Positions 12,792-24,700 of a stretch of 64,000 nucleotides of DNA are shown in pieces. Numbering within the stretch: position 1 is the first letter of the stretch; each line of letters opens with the position of its first letter. The DNA comes from Zopfochytrium polystomum (lineage: Eukaryota > Chytridiomycota > Chytridiomycetes > Chytridiales > Chytridiaceae): assembly GCA_025765615.1 (NCBI GenBank), contig JAIVFJ010000057.1, positions 267,515 through 331,514 on the forward strand. The letters run 5' to 3'. The position numbers were made by a program, and so were the translations under genes. The notes under the pieces are model-generated. The model searched no databases. It saw only the letters and a program-made list of their open reading frames with translations, and was not told where the DNA came from.

Positions 12792-13043
12792 ATGATGCTC
12801 GCGGCGCCGCCGCCGGCAGCGTCCGTCGCGGCGGGATCAGCCACGGCAGCGGTACCAGCAGCAGCGACAGTGGCGCCAACAGCCGGCGGCGTCGGCAGTC
12901 GGAACAACGTCGAGGACCTCTACCGCAAGGAGAAGAAGGTCGGCGAGGGAACGTACGCCGTGGTGTACCGAGGTGAAGCGGGGGTTTTGTTGGGGTGTGG
13001 GCGTGATTGTGTCACCGCCCAATTCATTCACACACACCCACTC

Positions 13044-13083
<40 letters not shown>

Positions 13084-14893
13084 GACTACCACGCAGGCGT
13101 CCACGCCGAGACGGGCCGCCGCGTTGCCATCAAAAAGATCAAGATCGGCCAGTTCAAAGACGGCCTCGACATGTCGGCCATCCGCGAAGTCAAGTTCTTG
13201 CAGGAGCTGCGGCACCCGAATGTGGTCGAGGTAATTTCTTTTATGTCTAACTGCAGGTAGGGACATGAACTTAACAAATAATCCCCTGCCCCTCCCCGAA
13301 AAAAAAAAAAAAAAAAAAAAAAAATTAGCTCATCGACGTCTTCAACCACAAAACCAACCTCAACCTCGTCCTCGAGTTCCTCGACGCCGACCTCGAAATG
13401 ATCATCAAGAACAAGAACGTGCTCTTTGGCGCCGGCGACGTCAAGAGCTGGATGCTCATGACCCTCCGCGGAATCTACCACTGCCACCGCAGCTACATCC
13501 TCCACAGGGACTTGAAGCCGAATAACTTGCTCATCGCCGGCGACGGCCAGCTCAAGCTCGCGGATTTTGGCCTCGCGAGGGATTTTGGAGAGTATGGAAG
13601 GCCGATGACGTCTCAGGTCGTGACGAGGTGAGTGTGAAAGAAGAAGAAGAAGAGGAAGAAAGGGGGGCGAAAGCGTTGTTTGCTTTTTGGTTTGTTTCCC
13701 TGACCCAAGTTGCAAAAAAAAAAAAAAAAAAAAAAAAAAACAACAACAACAACATAAACGTAAACATAAACAAGATGGTACCGCGCCCCCGAGCTGCTCC
13801 TCGGCGGCCAGCACTACGGCTACGGCGTCGACATTTGGGCCATCGGGTGCATCTTTGCCGAGCTCATGCTGCGCACGCCGTACCTGGCCGGCGACTCGGA
13901 CCTCGGCCAGCTGCAGACCATCTTTCGCGCCCTGGGCACCCCGACCGAGGACGAGTGGCCGGTGAGAGGGGTGGTGGTTTTGTTCTTCTTTCATTTTGAC
14001 TTTTTTTTCGCGGGTTCGGTCGCAAATGGATTTTCTAAATGAACACCCCAACCAAAAAAAAATATATATATATATATATAGGGCCTGAACGACCTCCCCG
14101 ACAAGAAGAACCTCGAGTTCCCAATGTTCCCGCGCACCCCGCTCAAGACGCTCTTCACGGCCGCCGGCGACGACGCGCTTGACCTGCTCGAAAAGATGCT
14201 GGTCTACGACCCGGTGAAGCGGATCACGGCGTTTGACGTATGGTGTCGGAGTATAGTTTTTGCGTGGTGATTTTTTTTTCCTTCTTAACACTTGCACACA
14301 AACACACACACACGACACACACACACACAACAAAACCACAAAAAAAAAAAAAAAAATTTAGGCGCTCGACCACTTTTACTTTCGAAACATGCCGCGCCCG
14401 ACGCCGCCTGAGCGTTTGCCCAAGCTCGAGAGCCAGATTGCGGCGTCGGCGGCACCGGCCGGCACTGCGGCCTCGGCAGGCGCTGGGGTAACAGCGGCGG
14501 CTTCGGCGGCGGCGGCGGCGGCGGGGGGACGGGGCAGGGGCAAAGAAGCCGCCGCCGTCGGCACCGGCCAACGCCAAAGCCAACGCGGGTGCTGCTGCTG
14601 CGGGGGGGCCTGACGCGGCTGGTGCGGTGGCGACGGGCGCGGGTGCGGGAGCGGGTGTGAAGCGGAAAGCGGACGGTGAGTGTGTGTGTGTGTTTTGTTT
14701 CCCCGCCCCTCCTTCTGACCCGTATTTACCTACGCGTGTTCTTCTTCTTCTTCTACTTCTTCTCCTTCTTCGTCTTCGTTTCCTTCTTCTTCTTCGTCTT
14801 GTTCGTCGGCCAGAAATGGACGACGCCGCTGCTGCTGGGTCGGGCGCGGCGCCGGTCAAGCTCAAGCTGGCGAGGCGGCTGTTCACTACGTGA
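12792..14893 (+). CDS. CDK7: Cyclin-dependent kinase 7 (CAK/TFIIH kinase), one apparent frameshift
   Basis: Kinase of TFIIH that phosphorylates RNA polymerase II CTD and CDK T-loops. Exons: 12792–12972, 13097–13230, 13329–13627, 13775–13961, 14082–14237, 14362–14675 and 14814–14893. Motifs: glycine loop [10 protein letters not shown] (~51–60), VAIKKIKIG, a PSTAIRE-equivalent [15 protein letters not shown] (164–171), DFG (184–186), and T-loop [14 protein letters not shown] with the activating Thr near residue 199. The T-loop and NNLL signature fit CDK7/KIN28 better than CDK1/2. An Ala-rich N-terminal extension precedes the kinase. In exon 6 one base must be removed in a G6 run (14523–14528) to join the frame that reads into a C-terminal KRKAD segment and the well-spliced last exon; the corrected protein is about 449 residues. 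Uncorrected, it would end at 14613 in an unrelated Cys-rich tail. Confidence 0.93.
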
Positions 14894-14919
14894 AGAGTAC
14901 CACAAACGCAACAACACAC

Positions 14920-14950
<31 letters not shown>

Positions 14951-15604
14951 AAAGGAAAACAAAGTAAGTAATACACGCAAAAAAAAAAGGAAAGCCGTAG
15001 CACCTCGCCCGCTCGCAAAAAAAAAACAAGCAATGGCAGACTGCTGGGTTGTGACCCCATGCCGCTGGTTTTTGTGTGGGATGTTGTGGGTAGAGAAAAT
15101 TTGCACACGTTTTTTTTGTCCGTCTTGCGGGATGCTACAATAGAAGATATTCAAGATAACATATTGCTTCTTGCACTTGTAAACAACACGTCTCAAGTTC
15201 ACCTTGACCCCTAATATTTATTATTTTGCAACTTCAGGGGGAGCTACTTTTTTTTTTCACAATCGTAAGAGGCAAACTTGCCTGATGATGTGGGTCCGCA
15301 AAAATTTGAAGTCCTGCACACAGCGCGAAGCCGCCGAAAAATATTCCAAAAAATTTTAATTATTAGAGGTGTGTTTAAGAACCATCCAGCAGAACTGTGA
15401 GAAAAGAAAAAAAAAAAAAAAAAAAAAGACCAACGTCATCTTGTTCCTCTCATCGCCAGGAACACACGTTAACGTTGACGTTGAGATCTTGGCTGTACGA
15501 CACTACCGTGCTTGCTAAAAAACACAGACACAGTGCTTGCTTACTCAAGCAATGCCTGCGGCACGGCACATTTGTAGTGGATGCTTTAAGTCGGTTGACT
15601 TGTT
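14894..15604. other. Intergenic, no gene seen
   Basis: 3' flank of CDK7 with several poly-A runs (14921–14947, 15406–15427) and AT-richer sequence after 15100. Reading frames are short and low-complexity. Composition changes here from the GC-rich housekeeping block to the repeat-rich region. Confidence 0.5.

Positions 15605-15686
<82 letters not shown>
15605..15686. repeat. (CT)n microsatellite
   Basis: About 80 bases of pure CT dinucleotide repeat. Confidence 0.97.
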
Positions 15687-15688
<2 letters not shown>

Positions 15689-15693
15689 GTAGT

Positions 15694-15797
15694 TGTAAAC
15701 AGTCTACTCTGAGTGAGCGAGTGGAAGGAGTGAATGAAGTGGAGATGTCTGTTTGTGGGTGGTCCTTCTCCCCAACTTGGAGAGAAAGAGAAAAAAA
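15694..15797 (+). repeat. Dispersed repeat copy A1
   Basis: About 100 bases that recur in direct orientation near 17890–17993. Both begin AAACAGTCTACTCTGAGTGA and end in CCAACTTGGAGAGAAAGAGA, with scattered substitutions between. No coding sense. Confidence 0.85.
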
Positions 15798-15943
15798 CTC
15801 TGTTATGAATTATATATTGGTACATGATGATGATATACATGCTGTAATAGTTGCTAGGCAAGCGTGACTGGCACAGAGTAAAAACCTCTCCTATATTATC
15901 TGCTTGAGCAGAGGAGGAGGAAAACTGTTGACACTGGGTTTCC

Positions 15944-16110
15944 GTTCCACTTAATACTCGGAGTATTTGTCATCATCGCAAGCCAGCGCCCAGGTCTGCA
16001 TTGGCGGTGGCTCGCTCTCCCATGAGCATCGTGAGAACAATAACTGACAGTCACAATAGGTTCGGGTCCGTCTTGTGCCTCTTGCTGCTAACCAGTCAGT
16101 TCTGCCTAGC
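15944..16110 (+). repeat. Dispersed repeat copy B1
   Basis: About 165 bases recurring with few mismatches at 46164–46330. Shared features include CCACTTAATACTC, CAAGCCAGCGCCCAGGTCTG and TGCCTCTTGCTGCTAACCAG. An internal GGTTCGGGTCC resembles a Pol III B box, so a SINE-like origin is possible but unproven. Confidence 0.8.
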
Positions 16111-16134
16111 AGTAGTACACACCCAAGGTGAGTA

Positions 16135-16300
16135 TGTCATGTCTTAGTGAGGGCCTGCTTAAGGTGCTGTGGCTGTGGAGCAAAGTTGGCCCCTCCCACG
16201 ACGGCATGACACTGCCGACTCTGTGTTGGAGTGAGGGTCACAAGTTGCTGACGAGCTCTGCCGGCGCCAGCCTCGCCCTTGTTGGTGATTGTGCCTGGTG
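16135..16300 (+). repeat. Dispersed repeat copy C1
   Basis: Diverged inverse relative of 50225–50395: both contain a short core around TGACACTG/GAGTGAGGGTCACA (reverse complement at the other copy) and a CTTAAGG-type motif. Lower confidence than families A and B. Confidence 0.45.
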
Positions 16301-17112
16301 TGTCGAAAGGGCACCAACAGACTTGAGTCAGTGTGGGGCAAGAAAGCTTGTAGAGCGTGAGCCCTTTTCTTGTTAAGAGCGAAGCACCCTTTGTTGCCAA
16401 AGTAGATGGAGAGCTGGTGCTCTCAGACAGATTGGTTTTGTTTGGATTGCAGAACACCCTTGTCTTGTGAGAGCAAAGCGCCCTGTACGAACGAGGTATC
16501 AACTTGAGGTAGAACTTGGAGAGCTTCGTGGGTCAAGGTAGAGGGTATGGTGACTCAGATAATAGTAGTGGTTTTTGTTTGTTGTACTCAACGGGAGAGA
16601 GAGAGCAGGCAGACGTGACCAGGATCTGGGATGATGCTTCTCTGGAGCTGCTGGGGCTCCCCCTTTTATACTGCAGGTGGTCTCAGGAATCAGACTTTGG
16701 TGATTGCCTTTTAGCTCTGAGAGATAGAGTTTAGACTTTGAGGAGTCAGGAGGCAGGCATGACATCATTATTGCATCATGCTCATTTGGCTGGAACTTCA
16801 ATAGAGTTATGTGTGCAAAAGAAGTAAGCCAGGCTCCCTATCAAGCTCCTGTAATCATTCCTATCAAATTGCTAGAGTGAAGCACACTCATGTGGTCTAC
16901 AGACTGGGGATTGAAACCACCTCTAAGCACTCACGCAGTGTCAAAGAGCAGGAGAAGTGTAGACAACACTGGGACCAGCCTGAATGCCATCTTAACTCAT
17001 CTTTACTCTTGAAGACAGGTCAGAGGATCTTAAAAAGTGTGGCTATTATGTGCAAACTCCAACAGCCTTGCTGTCCGCACACGCATCCTGGGCAGTGTCC
17101 CTACCGCCCCTG

Positions 17113-17440
17113 AACTTGCCTCAGTCCTATTGCTGTGAGAGAGAGTTGTGTGAGTATAAGTGCAACGTGATGAAGCCTGTTGGTCAAGTGGCCGCCCAGT
17201 CGTAGCCCAGTTGGGAGACACAAGTGCGTGCTGCTGGATTAAAAAACTCCCCTCCCCTCCCCTTCCCCTGTTTCCCTTTTCTCTCTCTTATTCTGCAATA
17301 TTGTTGCACCCTCTGGAGCACCCTTCTGTTTTCCCCTTGCACCGGCCTTCAGCCAAGTGAGTTATCAGTGCCCGCACCAATCCTTCAGAGGGTTGTCCCT
17401 CTGAACCTCCATTCTTTTCTCCCAGCGCCAAGGAATATGA
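17113..17440 (+). mobile_element. LTR-like repeat (family L), copy 1
   Basis: Shares several blocks in the same order with 49650–50165 (inverted) and 53775–53893. The blocks are TCTATTGCTGTGAGAG-like, GTGAGTAT..GTGCAA, AAGCCTGTTGGT, CTCTTATTCTGC, GTTGYRCCCTC, a CTTCTGTTTYCCC block and GCAYCGGCCT. The order and spacing look like an LTR (U3–R–U5) of an LTR retrotransposon, present here without coding sequence, i.e. a solo LTR or fragment. Confidence 0.55.
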
Positions 17441-17889
17441 ACTTCCCTGTAATCGTTAATTTTACGAAAATAAGAAATGGTTCCAAACATGGGACGGTTT
17501 TTTGGGCTGAATAGCGTTAATTTTTTTCACAGCAGTAGTGGACTTGGAATGGCAAACCAGTTCTGTACCAAGGCTGATAAGATGAGGGGACAGGTTGACA
17601 AGGGGGAAAATTTGCATTTACCCTCTGCCCAGCGCCACGAGAACACAAAGTCAGGCCACTGAAGACTTGAGATGGATAGTGAGAAAGCGAGAGTGAATGG
17701 GGGTCTCTCTTATTTTCCAAATGTTTTCAACATGGCTCTCAAAGTTGTAGGATCGTCCAGTCACCACACAACACCTTGATCGCTTTGCTCTTGTCGTCAT
17801 CATCACGTCATGCCAATTGAGTGAACACCATTGTATCATATTCATGCTACACTGCAACTTCTGCCTGACGTCTGTCTGTGTTTGTGAAT

Positions 17890-17993
17890 GAAAACAGTCT
17901 ACTCTGAGTGAGTGAGTGGATGGAGAGAATGAAGCGGAGTTGTGTGTTTTGTGGGTGGTCCTTCTTCCCAACTTGGAGAGAAAGAGAAGATTG
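17890..17993 (+). repeat. Dispersed repeat copy A2
   Basis: Second copy of the ~100-base repeat described at 15694–15797, same orientation. Confidence 0.85.
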
Positions 17994-18617
17994 CACCCAA
18001 TTTGAGAGGTCCGCCAAATTGTCACTCGGCCTTTTATTGCCACAGACACTCGTCAGGTGTGAGCTATGAAGGCTTGTCGGGCATGTTCTCGTCAATTCCG
18101 CTGTAGGTGGTGGCGTCACAATTTCATTTGAAGTATTCACCGGCCGCCATTTGCGCTGTATTTTGCTCTCTCCCTCTTCAGGCGGAACCTGCTGAGTGTT
18201 CGAACATGACTTGTTTTACCGTTCCGCTTCTTAGGTTCAGCTTGCAGTACCCTCAATTGCTTCTCTTGGAGACCTACCAATCATATTTTTTGCACAGCTC
18301 GGTGGCTGACTTCACCACAGTGTGAGGACGACAGGCTGTTGAGCCTGCGACCTCAAATAAAAAGAGTATACCCTGCTTTTTTAACTGATAACTTGTGAGG
18401 ATTATCAATTTGACTCGACCAAACAATGTTTCACGAAAGTGACGTAACACGGCTGGATCCATTTCCTATTATTTTCATGGGTAATTCTTGTCCCTGCAAG
18501 CCGAACCACTGAGATTTGGACTGTCTCTTAGCCGCGGCCATGTATATTATTCATGTTATTATTACGCACTAAGTTGCAGGCCGAATGGCTCAGGCCGCTC
18601 TGCTCTATCGGCCAGAG

Positions 18618-18690
18618 GCCCTCTAGCTCAGTGGTGTAGAGCGCTCCCTTCAATGGGAAAGGTGCTAAGTTCGAGACATGCTGGCAGTCA
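18618..18690 (+). other. tRNA-like fragment (possible SINE head)
   Basis: Has an A-box-like TAGCTCAGTGGT (18624–18635), a short TCCC…GGGA anticodon-arm-like hairpin and a B-box-like GTTCGAGAC (18670–18678) at tRNA-like spacing. The acceptor stem does not pair, so this is not a functional tRNA. A tRNA-derived SINE fragment is the likeliest reading. Confidence 0.4.
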
Positions 18691-19369
18691 CTGACTGAAT
18701 GATGCAGAAATGCTAAGTTCTGCACAATGACTAAGCCTTGCTCCCCTCACTTTTGGAAATGGATTAGGATGATGTGCTTCAGTGGGTAGAAGTACAGAGT
18801 CCAGGTGTACACAGAGCTAACACAGAGCTGCTACATAAGCTACCATGATGAAAGGCCTCATGAAAGGGTATGAGATCATAGGGGTTTTTCTCCTTTCTTT
18901 ATTGATGATTTTTACTTATTTTTTCAATTAGTAGTTTATCCTGTTTTTCCTGTTTTTACTGTTTTATCTTTTATTTATTTGTTTGTTTATTGTCTCTGTG
19001 TGTGTCTCTCTTTTCTTTTGTGGCTGTGAGTGACTGTCTTCCTCTTTGCACCAACCAGCTCTCTCCATCTCCTCCATCTTTCTTGGCAGCTGATGCCAAG
19101 AAATGCTCCATGATTTTCTGAGCTGTCTTCCTTGTTTGATGGCTCAGCCCCATTGTTTGGTGACTCACTCCTTCTCTCTCTTCTTTGTTGTTTTATTTAT
19201 TGTTTTGTTCTTTTGTATATGTTTTCCCCTCTTTTCCCTTCCTTCTTCCTTCACCCTGCTGATTCCAACCCTCTCCTATTTAAGCAGCCCACCCCCCATT
19301 CTTGTTGCCCCTTAGAACCTGTACCTGAAGTCTTCTTGCCTGCCCTTATTCCTTCTCTGACTGTGTGTA

Positions 19370-19468
19370 TGAGCTGGGGGTGGCAGTCCCCTGGTGTGTG
19401 ACAGGAGAATTGGTTCTCTTGGCCATTTATGGCAGTGTGCTGGGTTCAAGTCCCAGTGCGCCTCACCA
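19370..19468 (+). other. tRNA-like fragment with perfect T-arm
   Basis: Contains a perfect T-stem-loop (CTGGG-TTCAAGT-CCCAG, 19440–19456) followed by TGCGCCTCACCA, and an A-box-like segment about 60 bases upstream. The length would fit a long-variable-arm (Leu/Ser-type) tRNA, but the 5' acceptor strand does not match the 3' side. I treat it as a tRNA relic or SINE. Confidence 0.4.
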
Positions 19469-20769
19469 TTCTGCACATACTGTTTAGGCTGGTCTGGGGT
19501 AGGAGCTACTTGATGATGGACGGTGGGAGGGTAAAACTGTGGTAGTGCCTCGCCGGTTCCTGTCAATACATCACTTCAAATCCAGGTCTCTCAAGGTGAT
19601 ATGAATGAGTTGGCTGGTCAGGTATTATGTGGTGGTATGGTCTCTCTGGTATTCCTCCCTGTCCCTGGTGATGGTTCCTTTGGCCTTTGGTGGGCCTGGT
19701 TCACTGGGTTCAGACCCTCTTCCTTTCATGCTAATACCTGTGGTTGTCTTTGGTGTCTTCCTTGTGTGTGGGAGTGGGTATTGACCTTCCTTGCTTCTAA
19801 GACAGGTTATTCTCTCTGGCCTGGTAAGGCAGAGGTCTGTCTCCTGGTAGGATGGAGCAAGAAGAGTCCCACTGTCTCCCACCCTGGTTGCACCCTCTTC
19901 CTTGGATTGAGTTGGAACACTCTCCTTGGAGTGAGACAAGTTGTGTCTGGTTCTGTTAAGTGGAAAACAGTTCTGATTTGGTTCAACAGGCACCTCTGCA
20001 CACTAACTGTTCCTTGTGTCTGCCCTTTGTCTCTCCAACCCCCTCCAACTCAGGGTTTGACTTGTTGTTTATTTCTTTTGTTGTTTCTTTTGATGGGTTG
20101 TAGTGGCTTGTCACTCCCCTTACCGATTCAGTCGGTCTTACCGATCAAGTCGGTTCTGTCTCTGGTCTAACTTGGCTTTGGCCTTGTGCCCCAGATGAAA
20201 CCCTTCTGTGTCTTGCACCAGAGGATTATGCTTTCTTTTGTGATTGTGTCTGTTTCATGCTTTGGTGTGAGAAACCCCTCTTTTGTGTTAGAGATTTATT
20301 TGTGTTTTTCTTGGGCTTTTTAAGATTCCAAATACGCTTTCCTGTCTAGTGCCCCTAGACACCCTCCTTTTGCCCCTTTTCATTAGTCAGGATTGGTATT
20401 TAGGTCCATGCTCTAGTTTCCACCTATAGCCCTAGGTGAGGAGTTAGAGAGCACAGTCTCACAACAGTATCAATCTCCTTGAGCTGCACGACCCAATAGA
20501 TACTGCTTTGAAATTTTTAGTAGCTCTTTTTATTCACAGGTCCCTCATTTATGTCAGGAACATGGCAGGACAGGGCAAGGCAGACAAGGAACTGAGAGGA
20601 GTGATGATTGTATTGGAAGCAATAATTTACTTGAGGGATGGGACAGGTCCCCCATCCCCCTTTTATACCTTTGGAGAGTCTTCCTTGTCAAGACTCAAAG
20701 TAAGTTCCAGAAAGAGCAATTAGTAATGATACCAATGATACCAATGACAACAAGACAAGTCAGGAAAGC

Positions 20770-20842
20770 AAAGAAGGTTCCAGAAGGTTCCACAAGGTTC
20801 CATGAAGGAATGTTCTAGAAGGTTCCAGAGGTTTCCGGAGGG
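20770..20842 (+). promoter_or_regulatory. Heat-shock-element-like array
   Basis: Successive nGAAnnTTCn units: CAGAAGGTTCC repeated, then an uninterrupted GGAATGTTCTAGAAGGTTCC (20808–20827), which is a four-unit perfect HSE by the family consensus. No gene follows directly; it may belong to a retroelement promoter or be chance repeat amplification. Confidence 0.45.
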
Positions 20843-21250
20843 TGATTCATAACAATTTAGTATATTTTATTTACAAGTTTGTATGACCAACTGCACCGGT
20901 GTCTTAATGAAGTAGAAATTCTCCACATATTGGCTTTACAGAAGGGCAATGCGCCTGTGTTGCTGGGGTACTAAGTCCAGTTTATGTGCCCTTAAAAGTG
21001 GTCCCACCACCAGAGGGATCTTAGTTTTTGTCTATAGTTTTCATTTTCCATAAAAAAAATCGATTTATTTTTTTGGTTTTGGTATGGTCCGAACACAAAA
21101 TCAAACAGTCCTTCTGTGGCTCCCCCTCCCTTTGCGTTAGCCCAAGTTATAGAGGGGTTTCCCTGAAAATATTGCAAAATATCCCATCGGTGGCACCCAC
21201 GGTACAGAAAGGGTTGAAAAAAGGTGCGGCGTGTAAAGCCAACGTTCATT

Positions 21251-21722
21251 CTCTTTTTTTTTTGTTACTATTTCACGAAACAGGGAAGCAGCGGGCGGGA
21301 AGTGGAAAGAAACTTAAAAAAAAAAAAAAAAAAAAAAAAAAGAACGAAGAGGGCAACAAGCAAAATCGAAAGAGGCCGCCGAGCAGCGCGGCCGGAGAGA
21401 GGGAGAGGAAAGAGGGAAGGCTGCAAACGAAAAGAGAGAGAGAAACCAGAGACAGCCGAAGAGGCAGCCGTGAGAAAGCGAGAGAGAGAGAGAGAGAGAA
21501 GGGAAGGGGGGCTGCAAACTCTTCCCCAAAGAGAAAGTCGGACGGAAAGCAACGCGAAAAATAAGATATAAAGAGAGAGAGGGGCAAAAAGAAAAAACGC
21601 AAGAAAGTAGAAAGGGCAACGAGGCGTTTTGAGAAAGTGGATGGCGAAAAATAAAAAGAATAATTGATGTGGGCGGGCAGAAGATAGACCGAGAGAGAGA
21701 AAGGTAAGGGAGAGAGAGTGAA

Positions 21723-21754
<32 letters not shown>

Positions 21755-21772
21755 GGCCAGACTCGGCCTACA
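21251..21772. other. Purine-rich 3' flank of the PH-domain gene
   Basis: GA-rich on the plus strand with an A-run near 21316–21340, GA dinucleotide runs and (GACA)n near 21737–21755. No conserved coding sequence. Probably the 3' UTR and flank of the minus-strand gene ending at 21773. Confidence 0.5.
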
Positions 21773-24700
21773 CTACTCCTTCCCGCCGGCCTTGGCCTTT
21801 GGCTGCTTCTTCTTCTTCTTCTTACGCCGCACGATAATCACCTCCTCCTCCGACGAGGACTCGCTCTCCTCGCCCGCCGCACCGCCCGGCGCTGCCTTGC
21901 CCTTGCGCGACTTGCCGCCCCTCCCTTCCTCGTCTTCGTCTTCGTCGTCGTCGTCGTCCGGAACAGTCGCGTAGACGATCCGCCGCCGCCGCCCGCTCCC
22001 CTCGCCCTTGCTCGTCGACGACTTCTTCGTCTTCCCGCCGGCCCCCGCCGCCGCCGCCGCCTTCTCCGCCTTCTTCGACTCGATCTCCGCAACAAGCTCC
22101 TGCTCCTCCGCCTCCCGCCGCCGACCCCCGTCGCCGCCGTCCTTCTCCTTGCCCTCTCCTCCCTCGTCGTCGTCCTCCTCCTCGTCGTCGTCCAACCCCT
22201 CGCCCTCCCCGCCCTCCTCAACCTCCACCCCGCGCCGCCGCAGCCGCCGCCGCCGCTCCGCCTCCCGCTCCCGCCGCTCCGCGACCGCCTCTTTCTCCAC
22301 CTCCGCCGCGTTCCGCACGTTCGCCGGACGCCGCCGCTCGCCGATAAACTCCCGCCCGGGCGCGAGCGGCGCCCCACTACCACCACTGCCCGCCGTCCGC
22401 AGCCCGCTACTCATCCCCGTCATCCCCGTCATCCCCGTCAGCCCCGTCAGTCCCGTCCCCAACCCAGTCCCCAACCCCGTCCCGATCGCAGACGGGTCAT
22501 AGTGCCCCGGCGGCGGCGGTTGCGGAGGCAGCCCCGCCGCAGCGGCGGGGTGCAGGCTGGGCAGCCCAAAGCTCGAGATGCCGCCCGCAAACGAGGACGC
22601 CGGGAACGCGAACCCGCCGCCGGCGCCGCCGACGCCGACGCTCCCCATCATCATCATCGCCGGCGGCGGCGGCGGCCGCCCTCCGCCCATGTACATGGCA
22701 AGGTGCGGCGCCGTCGGCGCCTGCAGCGGCGACATCCCGCCGACGCCGCCTGCGCCGCCGCCCATCAGCAGCGGGCTCGACCCCGGCCCAGCGCCCGCGG
22801 GTACCCCGCCAGCCGGCCCCATCGCCACTGACGCGCGCTCCGGCTTCTTTGAACCACTGCCGCCCCCGCCGCCGCGTTCGCGCCCACCGCCGGCGCCGCC
22901 GCCGTCGTCCGAGTCCGTCTCCGAGTCCGACTCGCGCAGCTTGCGCGCCGACACCGTCTTCGGCTGGCGGCGGCTGCCGCGCCTGCGGCGGCCGTCCGAG
23001 TCCGTCGACGACGTGCCCGACGACCCGCTGTCGTCGTCGTCGTCATCATCTTCGGACCCCGCGCCGCCCTTCGCCGTGTTCTTACCCTGCTGTTGCTGAA
23101 ACTCGTCCTCTTCTTCCTCAGACCCGCTGGCCGTGCTCCCGCTCTCCGACCCGGAGCCCGACTTGCCCTTGCGCCGCCGCGCTGCGGCGGACCCTTTGCC
23201 CTTTTTGCCAGAGAGCTTCTTGTCAGAGTCGGAGCCGCGGCCGCTCGATGTTAGCGCTGCGCCTGCCGCGCCCGTTTGCGGCGGTCCTAAGCACAATTTT
23301 TTTTTTTGTAAGGAGGTAGGGTGCATGCGAGAAAGAAAGACGGGGAAGAAGTGTCAGCCGCATAAACAAAAACGAAAAACGAAACCAAAACGAATTTCGT
23401 TCAATCGACTCGCCGTACCAAACGGAGTTCCTCCAGTACGCTCAAGCATCTTGAAATGTTCCTTCATCCTAGGATACGCTGAATCAGTCCCAAACGCCTT
23501 CTCCTCTTCTTTTTTCTTCTTCAATAAAAAGTTTCACCTTTCAGTTTCCAGCCACTTCTCCCTCATAAAGTTGTGGTGGTTGGCCAGCACCGGGTCCTCG
23601 TACCCGACGTCGGGCGCGTACTCGCTCATCGGGTACGAGTTTGGCGGCTGCGGCATGTACGGGTTCCCTGGGTATCCGGGGAAACCGCCCATCATGGGGA
23701 CCGCCGGCGGCAGCGGGCCCATCCCCGGCGGGTACATGCCGGGCGGCGCACCCTGCATCATCTGTGGCGGCATGTACGGGTACCCCGGCGGCACGCCGAA
23801 CGGCGCCCCCGAGCCCATGGCGCCGGGTGGAGGCATTCCACCCATCTGCGGCGGCGCGGGCGCCCCCGGCACCTGCCCCGCGGCGGCGGCGGCTGCAGCG
23901 CCGGGCCCGCCGCCGGGCGCGCCGCCGGCCCACCAGCTCTGCAGCGGGCTCTGCACGGCCAGCGACGGCGGCAGGCCCGACGCGCCGCCGAACGGCGTGC
24001 CGACGGGCGACGCGCCAATCTTGGGGCGGTACATGCCCATCTTCTTCATGGCGTCTCTCTCCTTCTGCCACCGGTCGACCTCGCCCAGCAGGCCGCCCTC
24101 GATCTTGGATTTCGGCGCGTTTTTGTTCACGTCGACCAGCAAGCCGCCCGCGCCCGCCCGCTCGTGCGCGTGCAGCGTTGGGAGGTGCGGCGCCTCGTCC
24201 GGCTTCACCGTCGCGCCGAGCCCGATCGAGTGCGCGTGCAGGTCCATCTGTCGGTTGAGCAGCGCCTTCTCCTGCGCCTCCTTGACTTCGGGCTCCAGCT
24301 GAACCAGCGGGCCTTGCGAGCGCGACCGGTTCCCAAGGCCGCTGACCCCGCCGCCGCCGGCGCCGCCTTTTTCGGGGATTTTCGCGAGCAGCGAGTTCTC
24401 GGCGTAAAGACTGAATCCCTGGATAACAACAAGGGGAAACAAACAGAAAATGGTGAGCGGTCGGAGAGGGGGTTGTCTGATTTTTCGTCCTGACTCACCG
24501 GCTCGTCCGCGGCAGATCCTACTTCAGACGCTGCCTGCACGGCCATGCCGGGAAACATTCCGGGTCCAAAAGGCATGAACGGTACGCCAGGCATGAACGG
24601 GACCATCGGGTTCACCAAACCCTTTCCGTCGCCAATGACCTGTTCATCGTCGTCCTCGTCGTCCTCGTCCTCGTCCTCGTCATCCTCTTCGTCGTCTTCG

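Larger units (their letters stand above)
15850..21250. other. Repeat-rich gene-free region
   Basis: About 5.4 kb without recognisable conserved genes. It contains dispersed repeat copies listed separately, tRNA-like fragments and two TATA-like stretches: CCCCCTTTTATA near 16661–16672 and again near 20655–20668, each preceded by related sequence. The GC content is moderate and reading frames are short. I read it as accumulated non-autonomous and LTR-derived repeats. Confidence 0.6.

Noticed and set aside
14488..14537. A 50-nt GTAACA…GGGCAG intron in CDK7 exon 6
   Set aside because: Removing 50 nt does not bring the downstream KRKAD frame into register; only a one-base change in the G run does.
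18618..19468. Functional tRNA genes
   Set aside because: A- and B-box-like motifs and one perfect T-arm are present, but acceptor stems do not pair and anticodon arms are defective.
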